This document shows positions 36,379 to 48,321 of a stretch of DNA of 64,000 nucleotides, in pieces. A program made the translations under genes and the position numbers. Positions within the stretch are counted from its first letter, which is position 1. The number at the start of each line of letters is the position of its first letter. The notes beneath the pieces were generated by a model that was not told the origin of the DNA, ran no database searches, and saw nothing but the letters and a program-made list of their open reading frames with translations. The DNA comes from Taudactylus pleione (Eukaryota > Chordata > Amphibia > Anura > Myobatrachidae): NCBI GenBank assembly GCA_031769625.1, contig JAUIMM010000687.1, positions 30,492-94,491 on the forward strand, read 5' to 3'.

Positions 36379-37532
36379 TATTTTTTTTTTTATTATTATT
36401 GTTTTTTACAGAAGCCATAGAAGGATGCTCCAATCACCCAGGAGAGTGTAAAAGCATGCTGTGCAAATAAGCACCATTTCTCTTTAACCCACAAAAGCCA
36501 AAGACCCATCATCACAGAGCACCAGGGTACACCTTAGATTCAGGGTCTTCAGGCTCTCTTATGTCTCAAAGCTTGGGGGCTGCGCTTCTGATTTGGTACT
36601 TATCAGACACAAGCAGCTACCTCACATAGAGAGACATTGATAATTGCTGATGAACACAATGGGTAGTTTAAATCATATACTATTACAATTAGGGAGAGCT
36701 ATTTTTAAATAAAAAATAAATACATGTATATATTTATTAGAATTTCCAGTACTTATCATATGCTAATTACCAGTAATTCAATGCTTAAATGTTAACTAAG
36801 CAGATAGATAGCGCACACATTACTTCATTTATAAGCATAAAGTTTAGCTGCAAAGTATTTTGCATATATACAAATTATGTTGCAGCTGGTACATTTTAAG
36901 TGTAAATGAAGTAATATTTGCACTGTTTGCCCACTTAGTTGACTTTAAAAGATTAAATATATGATGCTTAGCATATGGTAAGTATTATAAATGTAAACAC
37001 ATATACATTGATTTATAATGGTATTTGATATAAAGTGGTTTATAAAAAGATTATTTATGCTTTGTTCTCAAGTATGGTCAGCTCATTGGGTCAGAGCTTG
37101 GGCTGGTAGTTAGAAACTGCAGCAGTAAATTAGGAGCATGGTATCTAGGAGACAGCACTGCAACTCCAAACCAAACAGCAGATGCACCCCTGTATTTGTG
37201 TCCTTTTCTCCAATATATGTTTTTTCATTTGGCCTGGTTCAATTTCCCCCCCATGCTTTCCTTCTCCTTTTTAATCTACACTTTAATTTCTTTGATTTAA
37301 TGTTACCAAAAGAGAGCAGAGGATTTCAATGTCATTTAGAGCCTTGGAGTTATTACTTTTTTTTTCAATTCATCTCTATGTTATCAATTTAACATATGCA
37401 GACTTTTTTCCCTCCCTCTCTTTCTCTCTGGGTGCATGATTTGTGAATGCACTGCCTCCTGCAAGCCTCTGCCACATCCACAAACCAACTGGCAGCCTTT
37501 CTTTCTTCATGTCTTCTCTCGGCAGTTAATCA
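34875..37532. repeat. Array unit 10 (empty LINE site)
   Basis: A 2,658-bp copy with (TA)18 at 36332-36367 and the empty site at 35985. It has a private A in TTCTCCAATATATG near 37212, where others have TTCTCCGATATATG. No gene recognised. Confidence 0.95.
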
Positions 37533-40163
37533 GACAGTCTAGAACCTTAATTGGAATGTTAACAGTGTTTACAGAATGTTCAGGAGTCTACGGAATATTC
37601 ATACTGTCCACAGAATGTTCAGGAGTGGCTGCCATGCAGTCACCATGGCATTAGAATGTAAACAGTCAGCTAGCAGATTCTGCCACTATAACAACATTCT
37701 TCTATGATGTCACAATCTACTGCTGCTTATAACCATTGCACTTCCTTGAAGAAGCCCACTTGAGGGAGACAAAGACCTCAAGATTCATCATATCACTGCT
37801 TGTTCTTGCAAATGGAGAAAATGAATGCCTCCAGCTGGTCCAAAGTCAAACAATGAGGAAAATTCAAGCATTACACACCTAAAATATATTTTCAAAATAT
37901 GACAGAAATTATCTGAATAGTAAATGTGAACTACTCTAGCATATTTTGCCTCAATATAGAAATGTAACAAATATCCAAGTTGTTGGAAGTAATGGAGAGC
38001 AATTCATGCCTCCAACAGTTGTATCCATGTTGTTGCCCCTGCAATGGTGCGAAAAAGTCAAAACCGGAGACCTGATAAACAATTTCCAAATGGCATTGCA
38101 GAAGTGTCATAGGGGTTGGATAATCATAACACAATAGAATATATTCATTATTTAATTAGCCAATCCTCCGCAAATACATCCACTTTACAGGGACTTTGAC
38201 TTTAGTCCCAGAATTAGGCCTGAATAGAGGCAGATAAATGGAGACAAGACATGGAGGCACAATGCGACACCAAAAGATCAGTCCTCTTCTTATCAGTTGT
38301 TTAATGAATCATATGAAGTGTTTATAAATGCAAAAGTGCAAACAGGTGAGTGCAGCAGCAGGTTGTATTGACATGTGATTGTAGAACAAGCACTGGGGGC
38401 ATAGGCCTCATTTCTCCCCATCCCCTCAGAGCAAAATGGCCCCCATTGAGGGGAAAAAAATGAATCTTCAGGTCCCCCTTCACCGATACTAGTGGGACCC
38501 ATGAGCACCCTTGATCCCTGGAGCCATTTTTTTTCAATAAATGGTCTCCTTAATTGTAATGGCATATGATTTATACTACCCCTAATGGTATTTGTGATTT
38601 CTGTTCCTTTCTTCCACATGTTACATGGCTACTTTTGTATGTGATGTAACAAAGTTGGAGTTTGTTCCCAAGCCTAGTGTTGGATGGGAGCCTGCAGACC
38701 CTTGTATTCTAAGGAGCCTTTTGGCGCCATGGATGTCAAAGATGGGCTTCATGGTTCTGACTTGATGGGGAGAAATGAGGCTCATGTGCCCAGTGCATTT
38801 TTGCTGTTTCTTGAATGATTGGAGCACTCCCCTAGGTCACTTCAGGCCTAACGGCATGATGCTGTACTGCTGCAGCCAATAGGTTTTGCTTGGTACTGTG
38901 GAAAAATCTACCATGATCCAATACAGGGAAGCCTTAGTTCTAGACAGCGCTGTAGTGCATAACCACAACCTCAAGAACATCACGGGTCCTATATATATTT
39001 ATATATATATTATTTTTTTTTTATTATTATTGTTTTTTACAGAAGCCATAGAAGTATGCTCCAATCACCCAGGAGAGTGTAAAAGCATGCTGTGCAAAGA
39101 AGCACCATTTCTCTTTAACCCACAAAAGCCAAAGACCCATCATCACAGAGCACCAGGGTACACCTTAGATTCAGGGTCTTCAGGCTCTCTTATGTCTCAA
39201 AGCTTGGGGGCTGTGCTTCTGATTTGGTACTTATCAGACACAAGCAGCTACCTCACATAGAGAGACATTGATAATTGCTGATGAACACAATGGGTAGTTT
39301 AAATCATATACTATTACAATTAGGGAGAGCTATTTTTAAATAAAAAATAAATACATGTATATATTTATTAGAATTTCCAGTACTTATCATATGCTAATTA
39401 CCAGTAATTCAATGCTTAAATGTTAACTAAGCAGATAGATAGCGCACACATTACTTCATTTATAAGCATAAAGTTTAGCTGCAAAGTATTTTGCATATAT
39501 ACAAATTATGTTGCAGCTGGTACATTTTAAGTGTAAATGAAGTAATATTTGCACTGTTTGCCCACTTAGTTGACTTTAAAAGATTAAATATATGATGCTT
39601 AGCATATGGTAAGTATTATAAATGTAAACACATATACATTGATTTATAATGGTATTTGATATAAAGTGGTTTATAAAAAGATTATTTATGCTTTGTTCTC
39701 AAGTATGGTCAGCTCATTGGGTCAGAGCTTGGGCTGGTAGTTAGAAACTGCAGCAGTAAATTAGGAGCATGGTATCTAGGAGACAGCACTGCAACTCCAA
39801 ACCAAACAGCAGATGCACCCCTGTATTTGTGTCCTTTTCTCCGATATATGTTTTTTCATTTGGCCTGGTTCAATTTCCCCCCCATGCTTTCCTTCTCCTT
39901 TTTAATCTACACTTTAATTTCTTTGATTTAATGTTACCAAAAGAGAGCAGAGGATTTCAATGTCATTTAGAGCCTTGGAGTTATTACTTTTTTTTTCAAT
40001 TCATCTCTATGTTATCAATTTAACATATGCAGACTTTTTTCCCTCCCTCTCTTTCTCTCTGGGTGCATGATTTGTGAATGCACTGCCTCCTGCAAGCCTC
40101 TGCCACATCCACAAACCAACTGGCAGCCTTTCTTTCTTCATGTCTTCTCTCGGCAGTTAATCA
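37533..40163. repeat. Array unit 11 (empty LINE site)
   Basis: A 2,631-bp copy, the shortest, with (TA)4 at 38990-38997. It shares the short TA pattern and GAAGTATGCTCC with unit 1, and GGGCTGTGCTTC with unit 2. A private change, GTGCAAAGAAGC near 39099, removes a stop codon and so lengthens a meaningless open frame. The site is empty at 38643. Confidence 0.95.
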
Positions 40164-41618
40164 GACAGTCTAGAACCTTAATTGGAATGTTAACAGTGTT
40201 TACAGAATGTTCAGGAGTCTACGGAATATTCATACTGTCCACAGAATGTTCAGGAGTGGCTGCCATGCAGTCACCATGGCATTAGAATGTAAACAGTCAG
40301 CTAGCAGATTCTGCCACTATAACAACATTCTTCTATGATGTCACAATCTACTGCTGCTTATAACCATTGCACTTCCTTGAAGAAGCCCACTTGAGGGAGA
40401 CAAAGACCTCAAGATTCATCATATCACTGCTTGTTCTTGCAAATGGAGAAAATGAATGCCTCCAGCTGGTCCAAAGTCAAACAATGAGGAAAATTCAAGC
40501 ATTACACACCTAAAATATATTTTCAAAATATGACAGAAATTATCTGAATAGTAAATGTGAACTACTCTAGCATATTTTGCCTCAATATAGAAATGTAACA
40601 AATATCCAAGTTGTTGGAAGTAATGGAGAGCAATTCATGCCTCCAACAGTTGTATCCATGTTGTTGCCCCTGCAATGGTGCGAAAAAGTCAAAACCGGAG
40701 ACCTGATAAACAATTTCCAAATGGCATTGCAGAAGTGTCATAGGGGTTGGATAATCATAACACAATAGAATATATTCATTATTTAATTAGCCAATCCTCC
40801 GCAAATACATCCACTTTACAGGGACTTTGACTTTAGTCCCAGAATTAGGCCTGAATAGAGGCAGATAAATGGAGACAAGACATGGAGGCACAATGCGACA
40901 CCAAAAGATCAGTCCTCTTCTTATCAGTTGTTTAATGAATCATATGAAGTGTTTATAAATGCAAAAGTGCAAACAGGTGAGTGCAGCAGCAGGTTGTATT
41001 GACATGTGATTGTAGAACAAGCACTGGGGGCATAGGCCTCATTTCTCCCCATCCCCTCAGAGCAAAATGGCCCCCATTGAGGGGAAAAAAATGAATCTTC
41101 AGGTCCCCCTTCACCGATACTAGTGGGACCCATGAGCACCCTTGATCCCTGGAGCCATTTTTTTTCAATAAATGGTCTCCTTAATTGTAATGGCATATGA
41201 TTTATACTACCCCTAATGGTATTTGTGATTTCTGTTCCTTTCTTCCACATGTTACATGGCTACTTTTGTATGTGATGTAACAAAGTTGGAGTTTGTTCCC
41301 AAGCCTAGTGTTGGATGGGAGCCTGCAGACCCTTGTATTCTAAGGAGCCTTTTGGCGCCATGGATGTCAAAGATGGGCTTCATGGTTCTGACTTGATGGG
41401 GAGAAATGAGGCTCATGTGCCCAGTGCATTTTTGCTGTTTCTTGAATGATTGGAGCACTCCCCTAGGTCACTTCAGGCCTAACGGCATGATGCTGTACTG
41501 CTGCAGCCAATAGGTTTTGCTTGGTACTGTGGAAAAATCTACCATGATCCAATACAGGGAAGCCTTAGTTCTAGACAGCGCTGTAGTGCATAACCACAAC
41601 CTCAAGAACATCACGGGT

Positions 41619-41665
<47 letters not shown>

Positions 41666-42819
41666 TATTTTTTTTTTTATTATTATTGTTTTTTACAGAA
41701 GCCATAGAAGGATGCTCCAATCACCCAGGAGAGTGTAAAAGCATGCTGTGCAAATAAGCACCATTTCTCTTTAACCCACAAAAGCCAAAGACCCATCATC
41801 ACAGAGCACCAGGGTACACCTTAGATTCAGGGTCTTCAGGCTCTCTTATGTCTCAAAGCTTGGGGGCTGCGCTTCTGATTTGGTACTTATCAGACACAAG
41901 CAGCTACCTCACATAGAGAGACATTGATAATTGCTGATGAACACAATGGGTAGTTTAAATCATATACTATTACAATTAGGGAGAGCTATTTTTAAATAAA
42001 AAATAAATACATGTATATATTTATTAGAATTTCCAGTACTTATCATATGCTAATTACCAGTAATTCAATGCTTAAATGTTAACTAAGCAGATAGATAGCG
42101 CACACATTACTTCATTTATAAGCATAAAGTTTAGCTGCAAAGTATTTTGCATATATACAAATTATGTTGCAGCTGGTACATTTTAAGTGTAAATGAAGTA
42201 ATATTTGCACTGTTTGCCCACTTAGTTGACTTTAAAAGATTAAATATATGATGCTTAGCATATGGTAAGTATTATAAATGTAAACACATATACATTGATT
42301 TATAATGGTATTTGATATAAAGTGGTTTATAAAAAGATTATTTATGCTTTGTTCTCAAGTATGGTCAGCTCATTGGGTCAGAGCTTGGGCTGGTAGTTAG
42401 AAACTGCAGCAGTAAATTAGGAGCATGGTATCTAGGAGACAGCACTGCAACTCCAAACCAAACAGCAGATGCACCCCTGTATTTGTGTCCTTTTCTCCGA
42501 TATATGTTTTTTCATTTGGCCTGGTTCAATTTCCCCCCCATGCTTTCCTTCTCCTTTTTAATCTACACTTTAATTTCTTTGATTTAATGTTACCAAAAGA
42601 GAGCAGAGGATTTCAATGTCATTTAGAGCCTTGGAGTTATTACTTTTTTTTTCAATTCATCTCTATGTTATCAATTTAACATATGCAGACTTTTTTCCCT
42701 CCCTCTCTTTCTCTCTGGGTGCATGATTTGTGAATGCACTGCCTCCTGCAAGCCTCTGCCACATCCACAAACCAACTGGCAGCCTTTCTTTCTTCATGTC
42801 TTCTCTCGGCAGTTAATCA
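40164..42819. repeat. Array unit 12 (empty LINE site)
   Basis: A 2,656-bp copy with (TA)17 at 41621-41654 and the empty site at 41274. It is of the same type as units 6 and 16. No gene recognised. Confidence 0.95.
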
Positions 42820-44274
42820 GACAGTCTAGAACCTTAATTGGAATGTTAACAGTGTTTACAGAATGTTCAGGAGTCTACGGAATATTCATACTGTCCACAG
42901 AATGTTCAGGAGTGGCTGCCATGCAGTCACCATGGCATTAGAATGTAAACAGTCAGCTAGCAGATTCTGCCACTATAACAACATTCTTCTATGATGTCAC
43001 AATCTACTGCTGCTTATAACCATTGCACTTCCTTGAAGAAGCCCACTTGAGGGAGACAAAGACCTCAAGATTCATCATATCACTGCTTGTTCTTGCAAAT
43101 GGAGAAAATGAATGCCTCCAGCTGGTCCAAAGTCAAACAATGAGGAAAATTCAAGCATTACACACCTAAAATATATTTTCAAAATATGACAGAAATTATC
43201 TGAATAGTAAATGTGAACTACTCTAGCATATTTTGCCTCAATATAGAAATGTAACAAATATCCAAGTTGTTGGAAGTAATGGAGAGCAATTCATGCCTCC
43301 AACAGTTGTATCCATGTTGTTGCCCCTGCAATGGTGCGAAAAAGTCAAAACCGGAGACCTGATAAACAATTTCCAAATGGCATTGCAGAAGTGTCATAGG
43401 GGTTGGATAATCATAACACAATAGAATATATTCATTATTTAATTAGCCAATCCTCCGCAAATACATCCACTTTACAGGGACTTTGACTTTAGTCCCAGAA
43501 TTAGGCCTGAATAGAGGCAGATAAATGGAGACAAGACATGGAGGCACAATGCGACACCAAAAGATCAGTCCTCTTCTTATCAGTTGTTTAATGAATCATA
43601 TGAAGTGTTTATAAATGCAAAAGTGCAAACAGGTGAGTGCAGCAGCAGGTTGTATTGACATGTGATTGTAGAACAAGCACTGGGGGCATAGGCCTCATTT
43701 CTCCCCATCCCCTCAGAGCAAAATGGCCCCCATTGAGGGGAAAAAAATGAATCTTCAGGTCCCCCTTCACCGATACTAGTGGGACCCATGAGCACCCTTG
43801 ATCCCTGGAGCCATTTTTTTTCAATAAATGGTCTCCTTAATTGTAATGGCATATGATTTATACTACCCCTAATGGTATTTGTGATTTCTGTTCCTTTCTT
43901 CCACATGTTACATGGCTACTTTTGTATGTGATGTAACAAAGTTGGAGTTTGTTCCCAAGCCTAGTGTTGGATGGGAGCCTGCAGACCCTTGTATTCTAAG
44001 GAGCCTTTTGGCGCCATGGATGTCAAAGATGGGCTTCATGGTTCTGACTTGATGGGGAGAAATGAGGCTCATGTGCCCAGTGCATTTTTGCTGTTTCTTG
44101 AATGATTGGAGCACTCCCCTAGGTCACTTCAGGCCTAACGGCATGATGCTGTACTGCTGCAGCCAATAGGTTTTGCTTGGTACTGTGGAAAAATCTACCA
44201 TGATCCAATACAGGGAAGCCTTAGTTCTAGACAGCGCTGTAGTGCATAACCACAACCTCAAGAACATCACGGGT

Positions 44275-44321
<47 letters not shown>

Positions 44322-45474
44322 TATTTTTTTTTTTATTATTATTGTTTTTTACAGAAGCCATAGAAGGATGCTCCAATCACCCAGGAGAGTGTAAAAGCAT
44401 GCTGTGCAAATAAGCACCATTTCTCTTTAACCCACAAAAGCCAAAGACCCATCATCACAGAGCACCAGGGTACACCTTAGATTCAGGGTCTTCAGGCTCT
44501 CTTATGTCTCAAAGCTTGGGGGCTGCGCTTCTGATTTGGTACTTATCAGACACAAGCAGCTACCTCACATAGAGAGACATTGATAATTGCTGATGAACAC
44601 AATGGGTAGTTTAAATCATATACTATTACAATTAGGGAGAGCTATTTTTAAATAAAAAATAAATACATGTATATATTTATTAGAATTTCCAGTACTTATC
44701 ATATGCTAATTACCAGTAATTCAATGCTTAAATGTTAACTAAGCAGATAGATAGCGCACACATTACTTCATTTATAAGCATAAAGTTTAGCTGCAAAGTA
44801 TTTTGCATATATACAAATTATGTTGCAGCTGGTACATTTTAAGTGTAAATGAAGTAATATTTGCACTGTTTGCCCACTTAGTTGACTTTAAAAGATTAAA
44901 TATATGATGCTTAGCATATGGTAAGTATTATAAATGTAAACACATATACATTGATTTATAATGGTATTTGATATAAAGTGGTTTATAAAAAGATTATTTA
45001 TGCTTTGTTCTCAAGTATGGTCAGCTCATTGGGTCAGAGCTTGGGCTGGTAGTTAGAAACTGCAGCAGTAAATTAGGAGCATGGTATCTAGGAGACAGCA
45101 CTGCAACTCCAAACCAAACAGCAGATGCACCCCTGTATTTGTGTCCTTTTCTCCGATATATGATTTTCATTTGGCCTGGTTCAATTTCCCCCCCATGCTT
45201 TCCTTCTCCTTTTTAATCTACACTTTAATTTCTTTGATTTAATGTTACCAAAAGAGAGCAGAGGATTTCAATGTCATTTAGAGCCTTGGAGTTATTACTT
45301 TTTTTTTCAATTCATCTCTATGTTATCAATTTAACATATGCAGACTTTTTTCCCTCCCTCTCTTTCTCTCTGGGTGCATGATTTGTGAATGCACTGCCTC
45401 CTGCAAGCCTCTGCCACATCCACAAACCAACTGGCAGCCTTTCTTTCTTCATGTCTTCTCTCGGCAGTTAATCA
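42820..45474. repeat. Array unit 13 (empty LINE site)
   Basis: A 2,655-bp copy with (TA)17 at 44277-44310 and the empty site at 43930. It has a private change near 45160, TATATGATTTTCATT in place of TATATGTTTTTTCATT. No gene recognised. Confidence 0.95.
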
Positions 45475-46595
45475 GACAGTCTAGAACCTTAATTGGAATG
45501 TTAACAGTGTTTACAGAATGTTCAGGAGTCTACGGAATATTCATACTGTCCACAGAATGTTCAGGAGTGGCTGCCATGCAGTCACCATGGCATTAGAATG
45601 TAAACAGTCAGCTAGCAGATTCTGCCACTATAACAACATTCTTCTATGATGTCACAATCTACTGCTGCTTATAACCATTGCACTTCCTTGAAGAAGCCCA
45701 CTTGAGGGAGACAAAGACCTCAAGATTCATCATATCACTGCTTGTTCTTGCAAATGGAGAAAATGAATGCCTCCAGCTGGTCCAAAGTCAAACAATGAGG
45801 AAAATTCAAGCATTACACACCTAAAATATATTTTCAAAATATGACAGAAATTATCTGAATAGTAAATGTGAACTACTCTAGCATATTTTGCCTCAATATA
45901 GAAATGTAACAAATATCCAAGTTGTTGGAAGTAATGGAGAGCAATTCATGCCTCCAACAGTTGTATCCATGTTGTTGCCCCTGCAATGGTGCGAAAAAGT
46001 CAAAACCGGAGACCTGATAAACAATTTCCAAATGGCATTGCAGAAGTGTCATAGGGGTTGGATAATCATAACACAATAGAATATATTCATTATTTAATTA
46101 GCCAATCCTCCGCAAATACATCCACTTTACAGGGACTTTGACTTTAGTCCCAGAATTAGGCCTGAATAGAGGCAGATAAATGGAGACAAGACATGGAGGC
46201 ACAATGCGACACCAAAAGATCAGTCCTCTTCTTATCAGTTGTTTAATGAATCATATGAAGTGTTTATAAATGCAAAAGTGCAAACAGGTGAGTGCAGCAG
46301 CAGGTTGTATTGACATGTGATTGTAGAACAAGCACTGGGGGCATAGGCCTCATTTCTCCCCATCCCCTCAGAGCAAAATGGCCCCCATTGAGGGGAAAAA
46401 AATGAATCTTCAGGTCCCCCTTCACCGATACTAGTGGGACCCATGAGCACCCTTGATCCCTGGAGCCATTTTTTTTCAATAAATGGTCTCCTTAATTGTA
46501 ATGGCATATGATTTATACTACCCCTAATGGTATTTGTGATTTCTGTTCCTTTCTTCCACATGTTACATGGCTACTTTTGTATGTCATGTAGCAGG

Positions 46596-46637
46596 ATGTG
46601 ATCCTCGGCCATTTTGGCTAGGACCAGGTGTGGTGTA
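46596..46637 (+). promoter_or_regulatory. U2 snRNA-like 5' head of E3
   Basis: Identical to the segment at the E1 5' end: CTCGGCC, TTTTGGCTA and GTGT blocks in the order found in U2 snRNA. Confidence 0.55.
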
Positions 46638-46746
46638 ATTGCTGCATCTGGTCTGGTTGGAAGGAATCAGGGTCTCCTTGCTAGGGGATCCTGGGACGTT
46701 GATTTGTGATTGCCTACTGCTGTTTGGAGTCCTTGAGGCTGCCAGG

Positions 46747-48264
46747 ATGTCTGGATTGAAGAATACCATTCGCTTTAAATATGCTGAGGAGGTTACTGGT
46801 CAAAGAAGAACCCTGCGTACTTTATGGGACAGAATTTTGGTTGGTCTGGCTGGGGTAAGTAAGGAGGAGATTTACTGTATTCAAGAGTTTCCTTCAACTG
46901 GGATTTATGATGTGACTTTTTGCCATCCTGAGAACTGCCTGAATGCATTTGAGAGGGTTAAAACCTTTGCAAAAGACCCTTTATTACATGGAATTGAGGT
47001 GTTGCCTTTATTTATGGGAGCAGAGAGGCCATTAACGGTGCACATGTACAACCCCTTTGTGGAGCCAGACATTATTAGAGCTTTTCTGTCCAGGTATTGC
47101 TCTTCAGTTCGTGGAGGAATTCGCCTAGAAAATTATGTCGGCATATTTAACGGCAAGACTAAATTTTGGGTACGCTTGAGACTGGATCCCAGTGGCATTG
47201 GTGGAGTTATGCACCCTCCTGGGAACTTTAATATTGGAGGAGCTAGAGGGTACTTGTTTTATCCTGACCAGCCTTTTTTTTGCAGGAGTTGCTTTAAGTA
47301 TGGCCATACTAAGGAAAATTGCAGTGTGGGAAAATGTTGCAGAAACTGTGGTTTGCCTGGGCATGAAGCTGCAGAATGTCCTCAGGCACGAAAGTGTGAC
47401 ATATGTGGGGATACTGGTCATGTTATGAGGAGCTGCCCTAAAGGGCCTGAGGAAATGGCTAAGGATACGAGAAGGCTGCATGAACAGCTTAATGTACCAT
47501 CACATTCTGGGAGTGGAATAGTTAACAGGAGTGAGAGTAATGCTGAAACACCTGCTGTTAATGAGGCTGAGCTGCTGGAACAGGAGAGGCAGTTTAAGTT
47601 TAAAGTGGAGATGGTGGAAAGATATGGGTTTAAGACTGTGTGGGAGGCTGAGAAAGGCAATGTGCCTGCTTCAGTTGTTGGACAAGTTGTCTCCCCTGTT
47701 TCACAAGTCAGTTCCTCCCCTCCTGCTTTGAGTGGCACTGCTAACATAGCAGAGTTTCCAGACACCTCAGCAAGTCCTTCTGATAGCAATGCTACAGCAT
47801 CCTTGCAATGTCATTGGAGTGAATCCGAATCTGATTTTGACACCGTGTCTGGTTGTGGAAGTAGTCCTGCAACTGTTAGGAGTTCAGACGATCTGGATGG
47901 TTTTACCTCTGTAAATAGGAATCGTGGAGTAGCGACTGGTAGCGCTTTAAAGCGCCCACGGCTGGATGTGAAGGTTGCAGTAACTACAAGTAATCGTTTT
48001 GAAGGCCTGCCAGTAGAAGAGGGTGATATGGAGGTAGCCAGCCAGGAGGTGGTGGTGATGGCTGGTCAGCCTGTCTCAGATACTGGCATGCAGTCTGCTG
48101 GGTGTTTGCCTGGCACAGTTGATGCTACAGTCCCTATGGAAGCTATTGATCAGCCTGCTCAGTGTATTCAGACTGAGGGTGGTGTGCAGGGGGATTCGCC
48201 TGCTCAGCCTTTTTTGAGCACTGGTGATGTTGAATCCTTTATTGATGTATGTAGTGGGAAATGA
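46747..48264 (+). CDS. E3 ORF1 protein, CCHC zinc-knuckle protein (505 aa)
   Basis: The predicted protein is identical to that of E1 and E4. The three C-x2-C-x4-H-x4-C knuckles (179-192, 198-211, 217-230) and the LKRPRLD patch are intact. Start chosen at the AGGATGT context, as in E1. Confidence 0.88.
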   Translation: MSGLKNTIRFKYAEEVTGQRRTLRTLWDRILVGLAGVSKEEIYCIQEFPSTGIYDVTFCHPENCLNAFERVKTFAKDPLLHGIEVLPLFMGAERPLTVHMYNPFVEPDIIRAFLSRYCSSVRGGIRLENYVGIFNGKTKFWVRLRLDPSGIGGVMHPPGNFNIGGARGYLFYPDQPFFCRSCFKYGHTKENCSVGKCCRNCGLPGHEAAECPQARKCDICGDTGHVMRSCPKGPEEMAKDTRRLHEQLNVPSHSGSGIVNRSESNAETPAVNEAELLEQERQFKFKVEMVERYGFKTVWEAEKGNVPASVVGQVVSPVSQVSSSPPALSGTANIAEFPDTSASPSDSNATASLQCHWSESESDFDTVSGCGSSPATVRSSDDLDGFTSVNRNRGVATGSALKRPRLDVKVAVTTSNRFEGLPVEEGDMEVASQEVVVMAGQPVSDTGMQSAGCLPGTVDATVPMEAIDQPAQCIQTEGGVQGDSPAQPFLSTGDVESFIDVCSGK

Positions 48265-48321
48265 ATGTTGGCAATGTAGTCATGATGTAATGTGCTGCTT
48301 TCTTATAATTTGCCTGGCGCA

